A stretch of 64,000 bases of DNA from Microbacterium oryzae. Its GTDB lineage: Bacteria; Actinomycetota; Actinomycetes; Actinomycetales; Microbacteriaceae. The notes beneath the pieces were generated by a model. The model saw nothing but the letters and a program-made list of their open reading frames with translations. It had not been told where the DNA came from and made no database searches. Made by a program: the position numbers and the translations under genes. Within the stretch, counting starts at the first letter, position 1. Each line of letters opens with the position of its first letter. The stretch spans positions 1-64,000 of the forward strand of contig NZ_JAUEPM010000004.1 in assembly GCF_030406385.1 (NCBI RefSeq). Direction: 5' to 3'. Positions 58,935-64,000 of this stretch are shown in pieces.

Positions 58935-59936
58935 TCACCAGCGGGGGTGGATCGCCTCTCGCAGCCGCGCGTCGTAGATGCGGCGGACGCCGGACTCGAA
59001 CGCGTCGCCGAGCGGCGGGATGGCGCCCGCCGCGGCGTTGCCCTGCGCCTGCGTGACCGAACGCGCCCCGGGGATGACCGTGCTGATCCCCGGCTGCTGC
59101 CACAGCCACGCGATGGCCGCCTGCGCGGGCGTCACGCCCTCCGGCGCGTGCTCGCGGACGAGGGCGGCGAACTCCTGCGCGGCGGCGACGCCGGTCGCGA
59201 AGTCCACGCCCGAGAACGTCTCGCCGACATCGAACGCCTCGCCCGCCCGGTTGAACGTGCGGTGGTCGTCGGCCGCGAACGTCGTCGACTCGTCGTAGCG
59301 GCCCGACAGCAGTCCCGACGCCAGCGGCACGCGCGCGATCACGCCGACGCCGGCTTCCCGCGCGGCGGGGAGGACCTCGTCGAGCGGCTTCAGCCGGAAC
59401 GCGTTGACGATGATCTGCACGGTGGCGACATTCGGCCGGGCGATGGCCGTGAGGGCCTCGTCGACCGTCTCGACGCTCACGCCGTAGTTCGCCACGGCGC
59501 CGGACTCGACGAGCGCGTCGAGGGCATCGAACACGGCGTCGGATGAGTAGACCGCGGTCGGCGGGCAGTGGAGCTGCACGAGGTCGAGCGTGTCGACGCC
59601 GAGGTTCCGTCGCGAGCGGTCGGTCCAGGCGCGAAAGTTCTCGGCCGTGTAGTTCTCCGGCTCCTGCGCGAGCCGGCGGCCCATCTTCGTCGCGACGGTC
59701 ACCTCGCCGCGGAGACCGCGCTCGTCGAGGAAGTGGCCGATGATCTGCTCGCTGCGGCCGTCGCCGTACACGTCGGCCGTGTCGAAGAGGGTGACGCCGC
59801 CGTCGACCGCGGCAGCCAGCACGCCGAGCGCGTCCGCCTCCGACACGTCGCCCCAGTCCGCGCCGAGCTGCCACGTGCCGAGCCCCACGACGGAGACCTC
59901 GCGCCCCGTCCGTCCGAGAGTGCTGTGCTGCATCAT
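58935..59936 (-). CDS. Aldo/keto reductase
   Basis: The 333-residue AKR has 'LGTWQLGADWG', catalytic Asp/Tyr in 'LFDTADVYGDGRSE', Lys in 'VATKMGRR' and His in 'LVQLHCPP'. NADPH-binding 'VIPGARSVTQAQGN' lies near the C-terminus. It is of the AKR11/YajO-like group. Start 59936 was chosen from two adjacent ATGs because AAAGG lies 3 nt upstream (6 nt from the second ATG). It is followed by an SDR gene, so a two-step reduction is possible. Confidence 0.87.
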   Translation of the reverse strand: MMQHSTLGRTGREVSVVGLGTWQLGADWGDVSEADALGVLAAAVDGGVTLFDTADVYGDGRSEQIIGHFLDERGLRGEVTVATKMGRRLAQEPENYTAENFRAWTDRSRRNLGVDTLDLVQLHCPPTAVYSSDAVFDALDALVESGAVANYGVSVETVDEALTAIARPNVATVQIIVNAFRLKPLDEVLPAAREAGVGVIARVPLASGLLSGRYDESTTFAADDHRTFNRAGEAFDVGETFSGVDFATGVAAAQEFAALVREHAPEGVTPAQAAIAWLWQQPGISTVIPGARSVTQAQGNAAAGAIPPLGDAFESGVRRIYDARLREAIHPRW

Positions 59937-59981
59937 GCGCCTTTCGTCATTGGTCGCGCCGCTCTCGATCATGCCACCGGT

Positions 59982-60767
59982 TCAGAGCTCGAGGACGAAG
60001 GTCCACGTTCCCATCGCGACGGCTGCGGCGACCGAGACCGCCGCGATCACGACGAAGAGCAGCACGAGCAGCCCGTCCCGCAGATGCAGGCGCGACGGCC
60101 GCGCCCACGTGCGCGCGCCGGGAGCCCCGAAGCCGCGGGCCTCCATCGCCGTCGCGAGTTTGGACCCGCGGCGGATCGCCAGCACGAACAGCGCGAACGT
60201 CTGCCCCGCCAAGCGCCGCAGCCGCCCGGTGTCGGCGACGCCGCGTGCACGCCGCGCGAGCCCGAGCTCGCGCCAGTCCTCGACGAGGAGTCCGACGAGC
60301 CGCAGTCCCGCGAGCGCCCCGAGGACGAACCGCGCCGGCACCCGCAGGATCTGCGCGAGCGCGTCGGCGAGATCGGTCGGGTCGGTGGTCGCGAAGAGCA
60401 CCACGGACGGCACCACGATCGCCAGCACGCGCAGCAGGATGGCCAGGGCCAGGCTGAGGGACCCGTCGCTGATGCGCAGGAGACCCCACTCCAGGTACGT
60501 CGTGCCGCTCTGGCGTCCGTACAGGGCCGTCGCGATGCAGGCGATGAGCGCCGATGCCGCGATCGGCCACAGCCGCAGCCACAGGTCGCGCGCCGGCAGG
60601 CGGGCGAACGGCAGCAGCACGAGCGTCAGCGCGAGCGAGACCCCGGCGGACACGGGATCGATGGACAGCAGCAGCGCGATCCCGAGGACGAGCGCGGCGG
60701 CGAGCTTGGCGAGCGCGTTCACGCTCCCCAGTGGCGAATCGTGCACGTCGAGCACGACGAGGCTCAT
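59982..60767 (-). CDS. ykoC: ECF transporter T component (YkoC-like)
   Basis: The 261-residue protein is EcfT/CbiQ-like with about five TM helices. It carries the coupling motif with Ala-Arg-Gly ('LARRARGVADTG', and 'AMEARGFGAPG'), which contacts the ATPase. Its ATG overlaps the stop of the ATPase gene by 4 bp (ATGA). It is the last gene of the riboswitch-controlled thiamine/HMP importer. Confidence 0.88.
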   Translation of the reverse strand: MSLVVLDVHDSPLGSVNALAKLAAALVLGIALLLSIDPVSAGVSLALTLVLLPFARLPARDLWLRLWPIAASALIACIATALYGRQSGTTYLEWGLLRISDGSLSLALAILLRVLAIVVPSVVLFATTDPTDLADALAQILRVPARFVLGALAGLRLVGLLVEDWRELGLARRARGVADTGRLRRLAGQTFALFVLAIRRGSKLATAMEARGFGAPGARTWARPSRLHLRDGLLVLLFVVIAAVSVAAAVAMGTWTFVLEL

Positions 60768-62236
60768 GACGCGCCCGCCAGGGGCACGGCACCGAGCGCG
60801 AGGACGTCGTCGGCGAGGGCCGCGACGAGCGGATGGTCGTGGGTCACGACGACGAGTCCGGTCCCGCCCGCGCGGACGTCGTCGAGGAGAGCGGCGAGCT
60901 CCCGCCAAGTGCGCGCGTCCTGCCCGTACGTGGGCTCGTCGAGGACGAGGACGCGCGGCCGCGTCATGAGCGAGGCGGCAACGGTGAGGCGGCGCTTCTC
61001 GCCTCCCGAGAGGGTGAACGGGTTGACGTCGGCGAGAGCGGTCAGCCGCAGTCGCTCGAGCAGCTCGTCGACCGCGCGCGCGACTGCGGCGGGATCGGCC
61101 TTCAGCGCCCGCGGGCCGACCTGGAGCTCCGCACGCACGGACGCCGTGAGGAGCTGGTGCTCGGGCGACTGGAACAGCATCCCGATGCGGGTGAGCAGCT
61201 GCCGGGACGACCACCGGTGCGGGGCGGCGTGCGCGGACCCGGCGAGCTCCGAGGTGGCGGTCAGCGTTCCGTCGACGGGCGGCAGGAGACCGGCGAGCGT
61301 GGCGGCGAGCGTCGACTTGCCGGCGCCGTTCGGCCCGACGACGGCGAGAGCGCGCCCGGAGGAGACGACCGCATCGATCTCCGCGGCGACCGCGAGCGGC
61401 TCGCGCGCTCCGAACGCGCGGCGGCCGACCGCGAGGGAACGGGCGTGGAGCAGCACGGTTCCCTCCTCGCGCGGGGCGGTGCGCGGCACGTCGGGGACGA
61501 CGCCGGGCACCCAGACGCCCGCCGTCGTCAGCTCGCGCTCGTGCCGGGCGAAGACGTCGACGGGGCGTCCGTCGGCGAGCAGTCCGCCGTCGGGTGCGAG
61601 CACGATCACGCGATCGACGTGGTCGGCCCACAGCTCCACGCGGTGCTCGACGACGACGAGGGTCGCGCCGGTCTGCGCCGCGGCCGCCACCACCGCGTCG
61701 CGCACGTCGAGGGCGCCGGCGGGGTCGAGGTTCGCCGTCGGCTCGTCGAGCAGCAGCAGCTGCGGCGCCATGGCGAGCGCACCGGCGAGCGCGAGGCGCT
61801 GCTTCTGGCCACCCGAGAGGGCCGATGTGGAGTGGTCGAGCGGCAGGTGGAGACCGACCGACGCGAGCGCCCGCGGCACCCGTCGCCAGATCTCGTCACG
61901 CGGGACGCCGAGGTTCTCGCACGCGAAGGCGACGTCGTCGCCGACGCGGGCGAGCACCACCTGGGCGTCGGGGTCCTGCAGCACGAGTCCGGCGCGACCG
62001 CGGGCATCCGCCGGCCGGACGCCGTCGACGAGCAGCTCGCCGGCGGCGACGCCGTCCTCCTCGTCGCCGAGCACCCCGGCCAGTCCCCGCAGCAGTGTGG
62101 ACTTGCCCGATCCGCTCGCGCCGAGGAGCAGCACCCGCTCCCCCGGCTGGATGACGAGGTCGACGCCGGACACGGCCCAGCGGCTGCGGCCGGCATGACG
62201 CCAGCCCCAGCCGCGCGCGTCGACGCGGGCCGTCAC
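60764..62236 (-). CDS. ykoD: ECF transporter duplicated ATPase (YkoD-like)
   Basis: The 490-residue protein holds two ABC ATPase domains in one chain. Domain 1 has GASGSGKST, 'LSGGQKQRLALAGAL' and 'LLLLDEPTANLDP'. Domain 2 has GPNGAGKST, 'LSGGEKRRLTVAASL' and 'VLVLDEPTYGQD'. This matches YkoD, in which EcfA and EcfA' are fused. It energises thiamine-precursor uptake. The GTG start overlaps the ykoE stop by 4 bp (GTGA), and its stop overlaps the ykoC start. Confidence 0.92.
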   Translation of the reverse strand: MTARVDARGWGWRHAGRSRWAVSGVDLVIQPGERVLLLGASGSGKSTLLRGLAGVLGDEEDGVAAGELLVDGVRPADARGRAGLVLQDPDAQVVLARVGDDVAFACENLGVPRDEIWRRVPRALASVGLHLPLDHSTSALSGGQKQRLALAGALAMAPQLLLLDEPTANLDPAGALDVRDAVVAAAAQTGATLVVVEHRVELWADHVDRVIVLAPDGGLLADGRPVDVFARHERELTTAGVWVPGVVPDVPRTAPREEGTVLLHARSLAVGRRAFGAREPLAVAAEIDAVVSSGRALAVVGPNGAGKSTLAATLAGLLPPVDGTLTATSELAGSAHAAPHRWSSRQLLTRIGMLFQSPEHQLLTASVRAELQVGPRALKADPAAVARAVDELLERLRLTALADVNPFTLSGGEKRRLTVAASLMTRPRVLVLDEPTYGQDARTWRELAALLDDVRAGGTGLVVVTHDHPLVAALADDVLALGAVPLAGAS

Positions 62237-62877
62237 GCTGCTCCGGTCGCCCCGCGCCTTGCCGTCCGCAGCTCGCGGCCCGAGGCGAACCGGTCGAGCG
62301 CCCCGGTCGCCGCGAGCGCGCGGGTGATGAGGAACGACAGCAGACCGGCGATCACGATGCCGGAGACGACCGCCGCGACGAAGTAGATCGTGCGGGCCTC
62401 GAACGCGTAGGCGGCGACCGACGAGAAGTTCGTATCGAGGATGCCGACGGCGACGCCGGCGAGGGCGCCGGAGAGGAGCGCTCCCGTGATGCGCCAGCTC
62501 GAGTAGGCGAGGATCGCGAACCCGAGCTCGGCACCCAGCCCCTCGACGATGCCCCAGATGAGAGTGGTGAAGCCCCACTGGGTGCCGACGAGCATGGACA
62601 CGACGGCCGCCACGACCTCGGCGTAGAGAGCGGCACCCGGCTTGCGGATGACGAGACCTCCGAGGACGCCGGCGAACAGCCATCCGCCCGACAGGAGGCC
62701 CGACAGACCGGGCGTGAACGACAGCAGGCTGTCGAGGGCGGGCCAGGCCTGGCCCCACAGCCAGAACACGACGCCGGACGCGACGCCGATGACGCTCGCG
62801 ACGACGATGTCGACCACGCGCCACGAGTAGCGGCGCCGTACGGCAGGTGTCTGGGTTCCGGAAACGGACGCGGACAT
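62233..62877 (-). CDS. ykoE: ECF transporter S component (YkoE-like, thiamine/HMP)
   Basis: The 214-residue protein has six predicted TM helices and the YkoE pattern ('VVDIVVASVIGVASGVVFWLWGQAWP', 'GGWLFAGVLGGLVIRKPGAALYAEVVAAVVSMLVGTQWG', 'EGLGAELGFAI'). It binds hydroxymethylpyrimidine or thiamine and works with YkoD and YkoC. A TPP riboswitch lies directly upstream; its 3' end overlaps the AAGGAG ribosome site 5-6 nt before the ATG. Repression by thiamine is therefore expected. Confidence 0.92.
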   Translation of the reverse strand: MSASVSGTQTPAVRRRYSWRVVDIVVASVIGVASGVVFWLWGQAWPALDSLLSFTPGLSGLLSGGWLFAGVLGGLVIRKPGAALYAEVVAAVVSMLVGTQWGFTTLIWGIVEGLGAELGFAILAYSSWRITGALLSGALAGVAVGILDTNFSSVAAYAFEARTIYFVAAVVSGIVIAGLLSFLITRALAATGALDRFASGRELRTARRGATGAA

Positions 62878-62885
62878 TCGTTCTC

Positions 62886-62972
62886 CTTCCTTCGCCGGCA
62901 TGACCCGGATCAGGTTCGACGGTCGACGCGCGGCTCGCGTCCTCTCAGTCCGGCTCGGCGGACTCCCGTGTG
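62886..62972 (-). promoter_or_regulatory. TPP riboswitch (THI box)
   Basis: On the minus strand the aptamer has the conserved landmarks in order: ACGGGAGTCC, CTGAGAGG, GAACCTGATCCGGGTCATGC and CGGCGAAGG. It ends at the ribosome site of ykoE, 9 bases before the ATG, so control is probably translational, by SD sequestration when TPP is bound. A minus-strand TAGAAT (62984-62989) just upstream is the likely -10. Confidence 0.95.
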
Positions 62973-62983
62973 ATGTGCGGCCG

Positions 62984-62989
62984 ATTCTA
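62984..62989 (-). promoter_or_regulatory. -10 box of the ykoEDC operon
   Basis: TAGAAT on the minus strand lies 12 bp upstream of the first conserved TPP aptamer bases. No good -35 is visible at 16-18 bp. Confidence 0.5.
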
Positions 62990-63045
62990 GTCGCATGCGC
63001 TCGTGCGCGCCGCATCGTCGGAGCGCGAACCGGTAGCGTAGGCAG

Positions 63046-64000
63046 GTGCCCTCCGACGACACCCCGGCCCGCGAGCCCGCCGCCGAAGCGACGCTGCTCA
63101 CGGCCCTGGGATGGGTGGACCCCGAGACGGTGGCCGCGATGCCGGCGGCCGGCCCGCTCAGCACGAGCCGTCTCGTTCCCGTCGAGCCCTCGCTGCTTCC
63201 GCCGCGACCGCGTCGCCGCGTGTGGCTGGGTCCCGCCGCGACCGCCGGCGCGCTCGCCCTCGCGTACGTCGCGGGCTGCGGCCTCTGGCCGCTGACGGAG
63301 GCCGCGCCGACGATCTCCGACCTCACCGTCGAGACGCCGATCGGCGAGGAGTTCCCCGTCACCTGGCCGGCGGATGGCAGCGCGGCGCTCGCCGCCGTCG
63401 GCGGGCCGGGCGGTCCGATCTCGTCGAACGACGAGGTGCTCCCCATGGCCAGCATCACCAAGGTGATCACGGTGCTCATGATCATCGAGCGCGCGCAGCT
63501 CGAGCCGGGCGAGGATGGCCCGTCGTACGCGTTCACGCAGGCCGACAGCGACGAGTACTGGACATACCTCTACGCGCAGGAGTCGTCCCTCGACGTGCCG
63601 GTCGACGGCACGCTGACCCTGCACCAGATGCTGCAGGGTGTGCTCCTCGGCTCAGCCAACAACTACACCGACCGGCTCGTCGACGAGATGTGGGGCACGC
63701 AGGAGGCCTGGCTCGTCGACGCGCGGGTGTGGCTCGACGAGCACGACCTGACCGGCATCACGGTGACCGATCCCAGCGGCATCGACCCCGGGAACGTCGC
63801 CGACACGCGCTCCCTCATCTCGCTCGCCGACATCGCGATGCAGAATCCGGTGCTCGCGTCGATCGTCGCGGAGAAGTCGGTGACGCTGCCCGGGGCGGGG
63901 GTCGTCGTCAACTCGAACCCCCTCATCAACGACGCGGGCGTGGTGGGGCTGAAGACCGGTTCCCTCTGGTCGACGGGCACGCCGTACTGGAACCTCCTGG
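63046..64000 (+). CDS. D-alanyl-D-alanine carboxypeptidase (partial)
   Basis: At least 318 residues are encoded, and the gene runs off the right edge. It has a cytosolic N-terminus of about 58 residues, one TM helix (59-80) and then a penicillin-binding transpeptidase domain. The active-site motifs are SITK (136-139), SAN (203-205) and KTG (303-305), the class C low-molecular-weight PBP triad. It would trim terminal D-Ala from peptidoglycan peptides on the outer face. GTG at 63046 follows TAGCGT by 6 nt (leaderless). The long cytosolic tail before the TM helix is unusual for PBP5-type enzymes, which normally have a cleavable signal peptide. Confidence 0.9.
   Translation, partial: MPSDDTPAREPAAEATLLTALGWVDPETVAAMPAAGPLSTSRLVPVEPSLLPPRPRRRVWLGPAATAGALALAYVAGCGLWPLTEAAPTISDLTVETPIGEEFPVTWPADGSAALAAVGGPGGPISSNDEVLPMASITKVITVLMIIERAQLEPGEDGPSYAFTQADSDEYWTYLYAQESSLDVPVDGTLTLHQMLQGVLLGSANNYTDRLVDEMWGTQEAWLVDARVWLDEHDLTGITVTDPSGIDPGNVADTRSLISLADIAMQNPVLASIVAEKSVTLPGAGVVVNSNPLINDAGVVGLKTGSLWSTGTPYWNLL

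Overview
The window is high-GC chromosomal DNA (roughly 70 percent G+C by eye) from an actinobacterium, most probably a Microbacteriaceae member close to Microbacterium. The evidence is the rRNA leader at the left edge, F420-linked enzymes, many leaderless genes, a TPP-riboswitch ykoEDC operon and the general gene repertoire. I see no phage, transposase, integrase, tRNA or CRISPR array. It reads as ordinary chromosome with several accessory metabolic islands.

Layout. 1-861: the leader of a 16S rRNA operon running leftwards off the window, followed by a GC-rich non-coding stretch with two families of short tandem repeats. 0.9-9.8 kb: small redox and regulator genes (MmcQ-like protein, HxlR regulator with a divergent NAD(P)-binding protein, PLP enzyme, SDR-DUF2867 fusion, flavin reductase, DUF3072, DUF2231), a TetR/MFS divergent pair and a secreted GH26 lipoprotein. 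9.8-18.9 kb: TetR-YhgE/Pip operon with tandem operators, GH35 beta-galactosidase-like enzyme, PhzF, FAD monooxygenase, diacylglycerol kinase. 19-27 kb: YrhK protein, K+ channel, a candidate structured small RNA, MarR, MFS, pyruvate oxidase, carboxylesterase, an F420-type LLM oxidoreductase. 26.8-36.4 kb: orphan beta-class DNA methyltransferase, lipoate ligase, alpha/beta hydrolase, MarR-MFS operon, rhamnose mutarotase, the ddaH-like/rocD arginine catabolic pair, thioesterase, GNAT, CofE-type F420 ligase. 36.4-42.3 kb: two tandem paralogous secreted 5'-nucleotidases, the second with a beta-propeller-like N-terminal half, a PGEET repeat stalk and an LAPTG sorting signal. 42.4-47.2 kb: flavin monooxygenase, a GNAT-AAA+ fusion, cytochrome b561-like protein, aldo/keto reductase. 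47.2-56.7 kb: one minus-strand operon amidase - ABC importer (4 genes) - HyuA - HyuB. 56.8-64 kb: rlmN, SDR, aldo/keto reductase, TPP-riboswitch-controlled ECF thiamine/HMP transporter (ykoEDC type) and a D,D-carboxypeptidase cut by the right edge.

How the genes work together. The amidase/ABC/HyuAB operon looks like a complete uptake-and-ring-opening pathway for a cyclic amide (hydantoin, oxoproline, lactam or imide). DdaH-like plus RocD would turn arginine or methylarginines into ornithine/citrulline and then glutamate semialdehyde. The nucleotidases act on the cell surface as phosphate or nucleoside scavengers. Several efflux or membrane proteins are paired with their own TetR or MarR regulators through visible palindromic operators.

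Two window-wide signals stand out. First, the octamer GGATGGCC / GGCCATCC occurs about 50 times, about ten times the composition-based expectation, inside genes on both strands and as inverted pairs in terminators. Second, about 16 genes start with a -10-like TANNNT box only 6-8 nt upstream of ATG/GTG, which means leaderless transcripts; this decided many start codons here, including several GTG starts.
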